Origin: Actinernus sp. WN-2022
Taxonomy: Eukaryota; Cnidaria; Anthozoa; Actiniaria; Actinernidae
DNA length: 64,000 nt
NCBI GenBank assembly: GCA_030867875.1
Contig: JAOWCC010000936.1
Coordinates: forward strand, 17,368,095-17,432,094
Direction of reading: 5' to 3'
Part shown: piece after piece, positions 52,639 to 63,760 of the stretch
How positions within the stretch are numbered: the first letter of the stretch is position 1
Layout of the letters: each line of letters begins with the position of its first letter
Program-made: the position numbers and the translations under genes
The notes under the pieces: model-generated
What the model was told of the DNA's origin: nothing
Seen by the model: the letters and a program-made list of their open reading frames with translations, nothing else
Database searches by the model: none

Positions 52639-55600
52639 TAAACTGAGGAAATCGAGAATTCCACACAAGATGAGGCATGTTAACACAAAAAGAGTGTACC
52701 TTGCTAAGGCGCCTTTTGTGTTGACATGCGTCAATATGTGCACCGTTTCAGTTTCAACTGGCCGCTGTTGCTCGAAATCTTGATGGATTTTAATGCGGTT
52801 TGCAGCAAAAGAACCGTCTTTGTCTATAGAACAACTGTTGACTGCGTTTTAGCCGCACCTGGGCATTGGAAACACCCCAAAATGTCACTTTTAGTTGATC
52901 AACTGGAAAAAGGTGATAAGGTAGAAAATCTCGAAAAATTCCAAATCTCAAACAAGGAAATTATGGGATAGAAAGGCTATACATGGAAGCAAGTGTCATT
53001 TTACAACCATTGAAACCTAGACTATCAGTTATCAGCGCTTTAAACTGAGGAAATCGAGAATTCCACACAAGATGAGGCATGTTAACACAAAAAGAGTGTA
53101 CCTTGCTAAGGCGCCTTTTGTGTTGACATGCCTCAATATGTGCACCGTTTCAGTTTCAACTGGCCGCTGTTGCTCGAAATCTTGATGGATTTTAATGCGG
53201 TTTGCAGCAAAAGAACCGTCTTTGTCTATAGAACAACTGTTGACTGCGTTTTAGCCGCACCTGGGCATTGGAAACACCCCAAAATGTCACTTTAATTGAT
53301 CAACTGGAAAAAGGTGATAAGGTAGAAAATCTCGAAAAATTCCAAATCTCAAACAAGGAAATTATGGGATAGAAAGGCTATACATGGAAGCAAGTGTCAT
53401 TTTACAACCATTGAAACCTAGACTATCAGTTATCAGCGCTTTAAACTGAGGAAATCGAGAATTCCACACAAGATGAGGCATGTTAACACAAAAAGAGTGT
53501 ACCTTGCTAAGGCGCCTTTTGTGTTGACATGCCTCAATATGTGCACCGTTTCAGTTTCAACTGGCCGCTGTTGCTCGAAATCTTGATGGATTTTAATGCG
53601 GTTTGCAGCAAAAGAACCGTCTTTGTCTATAGAACAACTGTTGACTGCGTTTTAGCCGCACCTGGGCATTGGAAACACCCCAAAATGTCACTTTTAGTTG
53701 ATCAACTGGAAAAAGGTGATAAGGTAGAAAATCTCGAAAAATTCCAAATCTCAAACAAGGAAATTATGGGATAGAAAGGCTATACATGGAAGCAAGTGTC
53801 ATTTTACAACCATTGAAACCTAGACTATCAGTTATCAGCGCTTTAAACTGAGGAAATCGAGAATTCCACACAAGATGAGGCATGTTAACACAAAAAGAGT
53901 GTACCTTGCTAAGGCGCCTTTTGTGTTGACATGCCTCAATATGTGCACCGTTTCAGTTTCAACTGGCCGCTGTTGCTCGAAATCTTGATGGATTTTATTG
54001 CGGTTTGCAGCAAAAGAACCGTCTTTGTCTATAGAACAACTGTTGACTGCGTTTTAGCCGCACCTGGGCATTGGAAACACCCCAAAATGTCACTTTAATT
54101 GATCAACTGGAAAAAGGTGATAAGGTAGAAAATCTCGAAAAATTCCAAATCTCAAACAAGGAAATTATGGGATAGAAAGGCTATACATGGAAGCAAGTGT
54201 CATTTTACAACCATTGAAACCTAGACTATCAGTTATCAGCGCTTTAAACTGAGGAAATCGAGAATTCCACACAAGATGAGGCATGTTAACACAAAAAGAG
54301 TGTACCTTGCTAAGGCGCCTTTTGTGTTGACATGCCTCAATATGTGCACCGTTTCAGTTTCAACTGGCCGCTGTTGCTCGAAATCTTGATGGATTTTATT
54401 GCGGTTTGCAGCAAAAGAACCGTCTTTGTCTATAGAACAACTGTTGACTGCGTTTTAGCCGCACCTGGGCATTGGAAACACCCCAAAATGTCACTTTAAT
54501 TGATCAACTGGAAAAAGGTGATAAGGTAGAAAATCTCGAAAAATTCCAAATCTCAAACAAGGAAATTATGGGATAGAAAGGCTATACATGGAAGCAAGTG
54601 TCATTTTACAACCATTGAAACCTAGACTATCAGTTATCAGCGCTTTAAACTGAGGAAATCGAGAATTCCACACAAGATGAGGCATGTTAACACAAAAAGA
54701 GTGTACCTTGCTAAGGCGCCTTTTGTGTTGACATGCCTCAATATGTGCACCGTTTCAGTTTCAACTGGCCGCTGTTGCTCGAAATCTTGATGGATTTTAT
54801 TGCGGTTTGCAGCAAAAGAACCGTCTTTGTCTATAGAACAACTGTTGACTGCGTTTTAGCCGCACCTGGGCATTGGAAACACCCCAAAATGTCACTTTAA
54901 TTGATCAACTGGAAAAAGGTGATAAGGTAGAAAATCTCGAAAAATTCCAAATCTCAAACAAGGAAATTATGGGATAGAAAGGCTATACATGGAAGCAAGT
55001 GTCATTTTACAACCATTGAAACCTAGACTATCAGTTATCAGCGCTTTAAACTGAGGAAATCGAGAATTCCACACAAGATGAGGCATGTTAACACAAAAAG
55101 AGTGTACCTTGCTAAGGCGCCTTTTGTGTTGACATGCCTCAATATGTGCACCGTTTCAGTTTCAACTGGCCGCTGTTGCTCGAAATCTTGATGGATTTTA
55201 TTGCGGTTTGCAGCAAAAGAACCGTCTTTGTCTATAGAACAACTGTTGACTGCGTTTTAGCCGCACCTGGGCATTGGAAACACCCCAAAATGTCACTTTA
55301 ATTGATCAACTGGAAAAAGGTGATAAGGTAGAAAATCTCGAAAAATTCCAAATCTCAAACAAGGAAATTATGGGATAGAAAGGCTATACATGGAAGCAAG
55401 TGTCATTTTACAACCATTGAAACCTAGACTATCAGTTATCAGCGCTTTAAACTGAGGAAATCGAGAATTCCACACAAGATGAGGCATGTTAACACAAAAA
55501 GAGTGTACCTTGCTAAGGCGCCTTTTGTGTTGACATGCCTCAATATGTGCACCGTTTCAGTTTCAACTGGCCGCTGTTGCTCGAAATCTTGATGGATTTT

Positions 55601-57053
55601 ATTGCGGTTTGCAGCAAAAGAACCGTCTTTGTCTATAGAACAACTGTTGACTGCGTTTTAGCCGCACCTGGGCATTGGAAACACCCCAAAATGTCACTTT
55701 AATTGATCAACTGGAAAAAGGTGATAAGGTAGAAAATCTCGAAAAATTCCAAATCTCAAACAAGGAAATTATGGGATAGAAAGGCTATACATGGAAGCAA
55801 GTGTCATTTTACAACCATTGAAACCTAGACTATCAGTTATCAGCGCTTTAAACTGAGGAAATCGAGAATTCCACACAAGATGAGGCATGTTAACACAAAA
55901 AGAGTGTACCTTGCTAAGGCGCCTTTTGTGTTGACATGCCTCAATATGTGCACCGTTTCAGTTTCAACTGGCCGCTGTTGCTCGAAATCTTGATGGATTT
56001 TATTGCGGTTTGCAGCAAAAGAACCGTCTTTGTCTATAGAACAACTGTTGACTGCGTTTTAGCCGCACCTGGGCATTGGAAACACCCCAAAATGTCACTT
56101 TAATTGATCAACTGGAAAAAGGTGATAAGGTAGAAAATCTCGAAAAATTCCAAATCTCAAACAAGGAAATTATGGGATAGAAAGGCTATACATGGAAGCA
56201 AGTGTCATTTTACAACCATTGAAACCTAGACTATCAGTTATCAGCGCTTTAAACTGAGGAAATCGAGAATTCCACACAAGATGAGGCATGTTAACACAAA
56301 AAGAGTGTACCTTGCTAAGGCGCCTTTTGTGTTGACATGCCTCAATATGTGCACCGTTTCAGTTTCAACTGGCCGCTGTTGCTCGAAATCTTGATGGATT
56401 TTAATGCGGTTTGCAGCAAAAGAACCGTCTTTGTCTATAGAACAACTGTTGACTGCGTTTTAGCCGCACCTGGGCATTGGAAACACCCCAAAATGTCACT
56501 TTTAGTTGATCAACTGGAAAAAGGTGATAAGGTAGAAAATCTCGAAAAATTCCAAATCTCAAACAAGGAAATTATGGGATAGAAAGGCTATACATGGAAG
56601 CAAGTGTCATTTTACAACCATTGAAACCTAGACTATCAGTTATCAGCGCTTTAAACTGAGGAAATCGAGAATTCCACACAAGATGAGGCATGTTAACACA
56701 AAAAGAGTGTACCTTGCTAAGGCGCCTTTTGTGTTGACATGCCTCAATATGTGCACCGTTTCAGTTTCAACTGGCCGCTGTTGCTCGAAATCTTGATGGA
56801 TTTTAATGCGGTTTGCAGCAAAAGAACCGTCTTTGTCTATAGAACAACTGTTGACTGCGTTTTAGCCGCACCTGGGCATTGGAAACACCCCAAAATGTCA
56901 CTTTTAGTTGATCAACTGGAAAAAGGTGATAAGGTAGAAAATCTCGAAAAATTCCAAATCTCAAACAAGGAAATTATGGGATAGAAAGGCTATACATGGA
57001 AGCAAGTGTCATTTTACAACCATTGAAACCTAGACTATCAGTTATCAGCGCTT
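52639..57053. repeat. Higher-order repeat 3 (units 26-36)
   Basis: Unit order L* Sh L S S S S S S L L, 4,415 bp. It shares both diagnostic units with repeat 2; positions 6 and 7 are S instead of L, which accounts for the 2-bp length difference. Confidence 0.9.
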
Positions 57054-57549
57054 TAAACTGAGGAAATCGAGAATTCCACACAAGATGAGGCATGTTAACA
57101 CAAAAAGAGTGTACCTTGCTAAGGCGCCTTTTGTGTTGACATGCCTCAATATGTGCACCGTTTCAGTTTCAACTGGCCGCTGTTGCTCGAAATCTTGATG
57201 GATTTTATTGCGGTTTGCAGCAAAAGAACCGTCTTTGTCTATAGAACAACTGTTGACTGCGTTTTAGCCGCACCTGGGCATTGGAAACACCCCAAAATGT
57301 CACTTTAATTGATCAACTGGAAAAAGGTGATAAGGTAGAAAATCTCGAAAAATTCCAAATCTCAAACAAGGAAATTATGGGATAGAAAGGCTATACATGG
57401 AAGCAAGTGTCATTTTACAACCATTGAAACCTAGACTATCAGTTATCAGCGCTTTAAACTGAGGAAATCGAGAATTCCACACAAGATGAGGCATGTTAAC
57501 ACAAAAAGAGTGTACCTTGCTAAGGCGCCTTTTGTGTTGACATGCCTCA

Positions 57550-57565
57550 TATATATATATATATA
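57550..57565. repeat. (TA)n junction between satellite and foldback element
   Basis: The satellite stops at CATGCCTCA and passes directly into a TA run. Similar TA runs separate the next elements (59,315-59,326 and 61,043-61,054). Confidence 0.85.
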
Positions 57566-59314
57566 CAGCAAAGTGCAAAAACTTTGACCCCCCGCACCTC
57601 AACTATATAACTATATCGGGTACATTATGGGTAGGAGTAAAGTCATTAAAATGCAACTACAGCCGATATCCGCGCGCGTTTGCAAATCGTCATAGCGAAG
57701 ACTTATGCAGTTTATTTAAAGTTCAAGATTTCATCTAGAATACAACATGTTTACTCGGGACAGCCAGGACAGCTTAAATAAACCTGAGTATTTAAATGCA
57801 CTCTATATATTTACTGTTATATCGAATATTTGCAGAACATAACATATCCCTGGTCGGCGGAAAGAGAACGGGAAGTGATCATGCCGAAGTTTCAGGTTCG
57901 AAGCGTGAATTCAGAGCTATTTGTGAAGCTGGTAGGATATCTTCTGATGACCTAAAATATCGAGATAACCCATGAAGAGAAGACATGATTACACCTGATC
58001 TGTGGGTTCAGGGCCAATATCAATTCGTTTGAAACTTTGACATTCTACATTTGTTGTCAGTGATTCTAAACCAAAACTGAGAGCGATGAAAAACAAAAAA
58101 CTCGATATCAGCGCAGTTATTCCGTTCTCTGTCTTCTACTTCTGTGAAGACTGAACTGATCAGTGTTATTAGACTGATATAACGTTTCAAAGAGCAGAAT
58201 GAAAGGATTCATATGTACTGACCGGAGCTGACCGGATGCACAGACTGCACAAGAGCCTGGCTTATAGTTATAGTTGGAAAACGTATCGACAAAGCAAAAT
58301 AAACACTTTATAGTGTAACGTAAGGAAACCTCTTACAGTTTGAACATCGAATCGTTTTCTTTAACTGTTGTGTAATGTTTATTTTTAGCTGATCCCGATG
58401 AGACGAAATTCACAATCTGATAAAAAAAACTGCTGCAATATAATTACAAAATGAAACTTCGAAAATTAAATATTCAAACGTTTGTCGCGGCTCGTTATCT
58501 ACGAAATTAGGTAACTAGGATTCACAATAAAGTGATGTTGTTAAATGGGACCATAGCTGCTAACGTTTTTGGTTTAATGACGAAGCTATAATAAACAGTT
58601 GCGTCACAATTATGAGATTTAAATAGCATACAAAATACATTTTAAGAATGAAAGAAACTGTGCAACAATAATAAGAACATTCAGCGATGCGAATCCAAGA
58701 ATTATCGAACGTACCTTTCATAAAAGCTTTTACTAAAAAAATATACCATAAAAACAGGTCCCCTCCGAACCTAGAAGTGTTTATTAGATTTTTTTTTAGA
58801 ATCGTTTAATACCATAAAATATGGCAATGATATGGGATACGTTGATTTCTATCCGTTTCTTAATCAAAATAATTAAATGTTTTATGAATTTGTTGTCAAT
58901 AAATTTATGAAATTGTGTAAACCTTTAAGCTATTTTAATCTCTTCAATTTTCCGCGAAACAGTTTCAAATATAGCGTTGAATTCTTGCTTTGCAGATGTA
59001 ATTCGGCATGATAGTTCCGTCCGCGTTACGTTCTGCTAACGTAAACATTAATTTATAATATAAAATCAGGAAAAATATTTGTCTAAACAGAAAATAGAGT
59101 GCATTTACTTTCCTGCCTGTTCCGAGTAAAAGTGTTGTATTCTAGATAAATTCTTGAAATTTAAATCAACTACACAAGTCTTCGCTGTGATGATTTGCAA
59201 ACGCGCGCGAATATTTGGCTGTAGTTGCATTTTAATGACTTACTCCTACCCATAATGCACCCGATATATTGATATAGTTGAGGAGCGGGGGGTCAAAGTT
59301 TTTGCACTTTGCTG
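57566..59314. mobile_element. Long-TIR foldback, family F2 type A
   Basis: The ends CAGCAAAGTGCAAAAACTTT / AAAGTTTTTGCACTTTGCTG sit beside TA. Inverted arms of about 370 bp (57566-57935 and about 58,945-59,314) contain CTATATCGGGT, GGGTAGGAGTAA and GCGCGCGTTTGCAAATC. TA at both ends fits Tc1/mariner-like target use. The interior has no recognisable gene. Confidence 0.8.
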
Positions 59315-59326
59315 TATATATATACA

Positions 59327-61042
59327 CAGCGAATTGCAAAAATTTTGTCAAACCCAACTATATCACTATATAAGTATATCGGGTGCATTGTGGGAGGATT
59401 ACTCGTCACTCAACTACTCTTACCCGTTGACCCGCACACGAGCCCGACGCAATAATGGCTACCTTTAGCATGTATCTGAGGGTTTTCGAGGAAGTTACCA
59501 AAAGAAATTGTTCCTGCTTTAGTAGTTCCGAGATACCTAAATTTTGTTAATCTGTTTAAGTCGTATTAATTGGAACATCATCCACCTCACAGTTATGAGC
59601 GCGTAATCATTTCAATTGTCACGATCTATGCATGTCCACTTGAAGCGCAATGGCTGCGGCCAGAATAAAACCAAGTTTTTCTACTTCATCATCGAGAAGG
59701 TGCTTGTATTTATACCAGATGACTTCAAGCCGTTCCTACTAAAAGCCAGCACAATCCGGCTAAGACTTTAAACTTCAAATTGAGATATTTTGTTTAAGGT
59801 CGCGTCGCTGTAATCGGAAGTTCGATATCGTGGGCGAAAGCAGCGAAAGACGAATTAGCAGAGTATAATAAAAATATATATGTAAGGCTAACTACGAGAA
59901 AGGTAAGCGTTGTCCTAATAAATAAATTAGTCTTTACAATTTCGGCTGCAGTTTTGATATTTAGGTAAACATCCATTTTATTAATACGGTTTATAAATAA
60001 GAAATGAAACTACGCTAACTACGTTGCTTCATTTTATCAGCATGTTCGAATTCATTCCAATTTGTCACGGGTTTTTCTGGCTGTCCGGTGAATGATGACA
60101 AATGTAGTAATTACATTGAGGAAGTAGAATTTTACATATAGGTTTCCTTAATTATTTTCAAATGCAAAAATAAAAGAAGTGGACAAACAAAACACAGTCA
60201 ACGCAAAAAGTAAAATGATATAATTGGATCTGCTCTTTTATTTTCATTAATTTGACGTAGAACTTCTATAGCAACTACACAATCATTAATTAACTTCTCC
60301 AAATTCATAAACTGACACCACTGATATTTTTATCTCTCATCGTGACTAACTCAAGTGACAAAAGTATTCAGTGCTATTGAACGGGTGACTGAATACACGT
60401 GAGGAATTTCAAAACGCACTGTTTGCACATAATTAGAAAGCTAGGAGTGATGTTGAATGAAGTTTCAACCAAGCTACGTTCCCAAAACTTATTCATTAAA
60501 CGAAATGAAATTTCACATGTTATTTATACGCTGAACTCACGAACGAGATCAAAGTTTACATTTAAATGCGACGCGACCTGCAACGAAATATCTAGTTTGA
60601 AGTCTTAGCCGGATTGAGCGTGTTTTCAGTAGGAAGGGCTTGAGGTTATCTGGTATAAATATAAGTACCTTCTCGATGATGAAGTGTAAAAACTTGGTTT
60701 TATTCTGGCCGCAGCCAATGCGCTTCAAGTGGCCATGCATAGATCGTGACAATTGAAATTACGCGCTCATAACTGTGAGGTGGATGATGTTCCAATTTAT
60801 ACGATTTAAACAGGTGAACAAAATTTAGGTATCTCGGAAATACTAAAGTAGGAACAATTGCTTTTGGTAACTTCCTACAAAACCCTCAGATGTAAGCTAA
60901 ACGTATCCATTATTGCGTCGGTCTCGTGTGCGGGTCAACGGGTTGTTAGAGTGTGAGTCGAGTGACGAGTAATCCTTCCCACAATGCACCCGATATATTG
61001 ATATAGTAATATAGTTGGGTTTGACAGAATTTTTGCAATTTG
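59327..61042. mobile_element. Long-TIR foldback, family F2 type B
   Basis: The left end CAGCGAATTGCAAAAATTTT is related to type A and is mirrored at the right, with arms of about 490 bp. The arms contain CGACGCAATAATGG / CCATTATTGCGTCG, GGTGGATGATGTTCCAAT and GAACGGCTTGAAG-type words. The small frames at 59794-59976, 60399-60608 and 60549-60752 lie in or next to the arms and are not genes. Confidence 0.8.
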
Positions 61043-61054
61043 TATATATATATA

Positions 61055-61962
61055 CAGCAAAGTGCAAAAACTTTGACCCCCCTCACCTCAACTATATAAC
61101 TATATCGGGTGTATTATGGGTAGGAGTAAGTTCATTAAAATGCAACTAAAGCCTATATCCACGCGCGTTTCCAAATCATCATAGCGAAGACTTGTGTAGT
61201 TGATTAAAAGTTCAAAAATTTACCTGGAATACAACACCTTTACTTGGAACAGGCAGGAAAGCTTAAAGTAAAGTAAATGCACTCTATTTACTGTTTGGTC
61301 AAATATTTGTCACCATTTTATGAATTAATGTTTACGTTAACAGAAGGTAACCCGGACGGAACTATCATGCGGAATTTCATCTGCGAAGCAAGAATTCAAC
61401 GCTATATTTGAAACTGTTTTGCGGAAAATTGAAGAGATTAAAATGGCTTAAAGGTTTACACAATTTACAAATTTATTGACCACAAATCATTAATATTTCG
61501 ATTAAGAAACGGATAGAAATAAACGTATCCCATATCATTGCCATAGTACTAAACGATTCTAACATTTTCTAATAAACTCTTGAAATTCTCTTATCCAGTT
61601 TTATTCAAGGCTCGGCAGGATCCTGTTTTTATGGTATTAATTTTTTTGTGAATGCTTTTATGAAAGGTACGTTCGATAATTCTTGGTTTCGCATCGCTGA
61701 ATATTCTTATTATTGTTGAACAGTTCACATTTCTTTCATTCTTAAAATTTATTTTCTATGTTATTTAAATCTCATAACTCTGACGAAACTGTTTATTATT
61801 TGCAGCTTCAAAACAGCAGCAGTTTGTGAATTTCGTTTCATCGGATCAGCTAAAAATAAACATTATATACACACAGCAGTTAAAGGAAACGAATCGATGG
61901 TCAAACTGTAAGAGGTTTTCTTACGTTACACTATAAAGTGTTTAGTATTTTGCTTTGTTTAC
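61055..61962. mobile_element. Half of a type A foldback, inverted
   Basis: From CAGCAAAGTGCAAAAACTTT onward it is the reverse complement of about 58,270-59,314, ending near CACTATAAAGTGTTTAG. It lacks the other arm. With the type A element to the left it frames type B, making a ~3.7-kb palindrome. Confidence 0.8.
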
Positions 61963-61974
61963 ACGTTTTTACTC

Positions 61975-62290
61975 GAGCTGCCTGTGGCAGCACCGAGTCT
62001 TGCAAGCCGTTATTTTTTAAAAAAAATGTTCGTGCAGCAAAATTTCTACACGTGCGTTAAAGTTCAAGTTCACACCAATCAGATTGCATTGTGCTGGTCA
62101 GGCAACAATCGCCAGGTTAATTTACATAATTTAATACATTAAATCAAGATGGTGGAGGACCCGCGAGGAACTTTCTCTCTAATTTGGAGTCCCATCTCAA
62201 ATGTAAGCAGTTTAATGTTTTATTAAACTTCACTCGTGCGAAAGCCTTCCAACAGGCTCAGGATTTTTCAACTGGCGCTATTGTCGGAGC
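61975..62290 (-). repeat. Dispersed repeat R2, uninterrupted copy
   Basis: The reverse of 14871-14922 plus 16042-16310. It has one TTAA where the other copy carries the 1.1-kb element. Confidence 0.8.
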
Positions 62291-62314
62291 CGAAGGACCG
62301 CGATTTTTACCCAG

Positions 62315-63475
62315 ATGGCCAGTGATTTTATATACTACACGTACGACGACCTGAAGCCAGTGAAGGGGTCAGGATCCGGAAAGCTAAAATTCGAAGAAAT
62401 AGATATTGGAATCTATGAGCCATCGGCTCGCTGTGCTGCATTTAAAACATCCGAGGAGAACATCTTATTTTGGGTGAAGGCACTTAAAGACCAATATTAT
62501 GAGTCTCTTAAAAACTGTCAGAGATTTAAATTTACTGTAAGTTGGATCGACCACTTAAATGAGGCAGAGACACAGTCAGAGAGTATTGACCTCGCGGAAA
62601 CGGTACAAGCTGTCGAAGGATTTTACTTATAATCATCCACGTCTACTTAACAACAGAAATAGTTATGTGCCAAGGCATGGGAAAAGATTGAGTTTCCCAG
62701 ATTACAGATGAAAGTAGAGAACTTAACGAATGAAGAAACAGAGGTCACGCGCGACATGCTTGAGAAAATGAACATGTTCAAAACTTTATGTTATACTAAG
62801 AAAACAAAACAAATTACAGAGCCTGCAAGTTCACAAGTCAATGAAAAACCCCAAGACCCTGTAGTTTTGGATCAACATATCCTTGAAACTCCAAAAGCAA
62901 CATACACATGAGTCAAATTCAAACCGGAAGAGACGGAATTCTTTAGATTCTTCACGAGGATTGTTATCCCGCAATAAGAACTCTCGCTGATTTAATGACC
63001 TTGATTTGTAACATGGAGGCTGACCTAACTGATATGCGTAATGAATTCTTACTCTCGTCACATCAAAACACGAATCAAGAAACGAAACTCAGTCATTTGG
63101 AAGACAAATTAGTGCATCAAAATAATATATACAAGACCGAAGTCAAGATGCTGTCATCACGTATAATTGACCTAGAAGTTGAAAATGGCGAGTTGAAAGC
63201 GGATATAATAAAGCTGAGATCCGACTTTCAAACTTAACAAAAAAATCAAGAATACAAAAAAGAAGACAATGAAAGACCAAGGTCTCCAGTGTTTCGAGAC
63301 TACCCAACCTACTGAAGCTTTAGCAACGAATCAGTTTGTTCAAGAGTCATCTTTCTTACATGACAACCCGATCCCTATTCATCAGAATACATTTTCTGTG
63401 CTAAATGACGAGAGTCTACAATCACCTGACCGACAACGCACTACTGAAGAAAGGGACCATGAAGTACGGTAGTAC
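62315..63475 (+). pseudogene. Broken multi-segment reading frame of unknown family
   Basis: Four open segments lie on the plus strand: 62315-62632 (105 codons), 62708-62911, 62995-63237 and 63269-63475. The first, second and fourth share one phase, and 'LCAKAWEKIEFPRLQ' bridges the first two across stops. The first segment is acidic with many aromatics. The third ('ETKLSHLEDKLVHQNNIYKT', 'IDLEVENGELKADIIKLRSD') is a clear heptad coiled coil. The fourth contains 'NTFSVLNDE'. A charged region, a coiled coil and an N.FxxLxD-like tail can be seen in ORF1 proteins of some retroelements, but I do not recognise the family and there is no RNA-binding motif. It could also be a decayed host gene. Confidence 0.4.
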
Positions 63476-63593
63476 GGTTAATTCTCGGGTTCAAAACAAT
63501 GAATATATGCCTGCTCAAATGCAGTGTGTTAAACGAATAAGTAGTGTTTAAATTAAAAGGTCAACATACGAGAAAAACAAAAATATTAAATTA

Positions 63594-63760
63594 CATATAT
63601 ACTAGGGGAGCAGAGAATGAAAGTCACCGCGCTACTGGCCACTCCTAAAGACTGCTAAATTCAGCTAATAATTATTCCCTTTGATTATTACTAAGAGGAT
63701 TTCAAATGAAAGTGTATTTCATCTTCAATCTCATGTGGCCCGAGTGAAAGCCCAGATGTA
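63594..63760 (-). repeat. Dispersed repeat R1, copy 3
   Basis: The reverse of 12,432-12,600: AGGGGAGCAGAGAATGAAAG, AAGACTGCTAAATTCAGCTA, AGAGGATTTCAAATGAAAGT and GCCCGAGTGAAAGCCCAGAT. Confidence 0.8.

Larger units (their letters stand above)
42688..56984 (+). other. 81-codon open frame present in all 17 long satellite units
   Basis: It begins ATGCCTCAATATGTG (ATGCGTCAATATGTG in three units) and ends GAAATTATGGGATAG. Starts: 42688, 43892, 44695, 45899, 46301, 47505, 47907, 48309, 49112, 50316, 50718, 51922, 52324, 52726, 53529, 56337, 56739. The product would be 'MPQYVHRFSFNWPLLLEIL' at the start, then a 'HWKHPKMSLLVDQLEKGDK' region and 'ISNKEIMG' at the end. No signal peptide or known domain was found. 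In the 20 short units a one-base deletion creates TAA after 55 codons. No promoter, intron or poly-A signal is evident, so coding is unproven. Confidence 0.35.
42601..57549. repeat. 401/402-bp satellite array, 37 full units plus a partial, with 11-unit higher-order structure
   Basis: Units start at TAAACTGAGG every 401 or 402 bp from 42,601 to 57,455, with almost no other differences. L units (402 bp) have TTTTAATGCGG and CACTTTTAGTTGATC. S units (401 bp) have TTTTATTGCGG and CACTTTAATTGATC. Units 16 and 27 are hybrids (AATGCGG with the deletion). Units 1, 15 and 26 carry CATGCGTC instead of CATGCCTC. The last copy stops after about 95 bp, at the end of an internal hairpin. The order of variants repeats every 11 units. 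Confidence 0.97.

Noticed and set aside
42601..57549. CRISPR-like array
   Set aside because: The repetition is regular, but units are 401-402 bp, nearly identical end to end, without unique spacers, in a eukaryotic context. It is a satellite.
42601..57549. Centromere
   Set aside because: Higher-order structure is suggestive, but only 15 kb is seen, it interrupts a gene, and there is no evidence of centromeric chromatin.
42601..57549. Multigene tandem cluster of an 81-residue protein
   Set aside because: No promoter, splice or poly-A signals and no homology were recognised. More than half the units are truncated, so I list the frame only as an open frame.
59794..60752. Small proteins in the foldback region
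   Set aside because: They lie in or next to inverted arms and show no domain.
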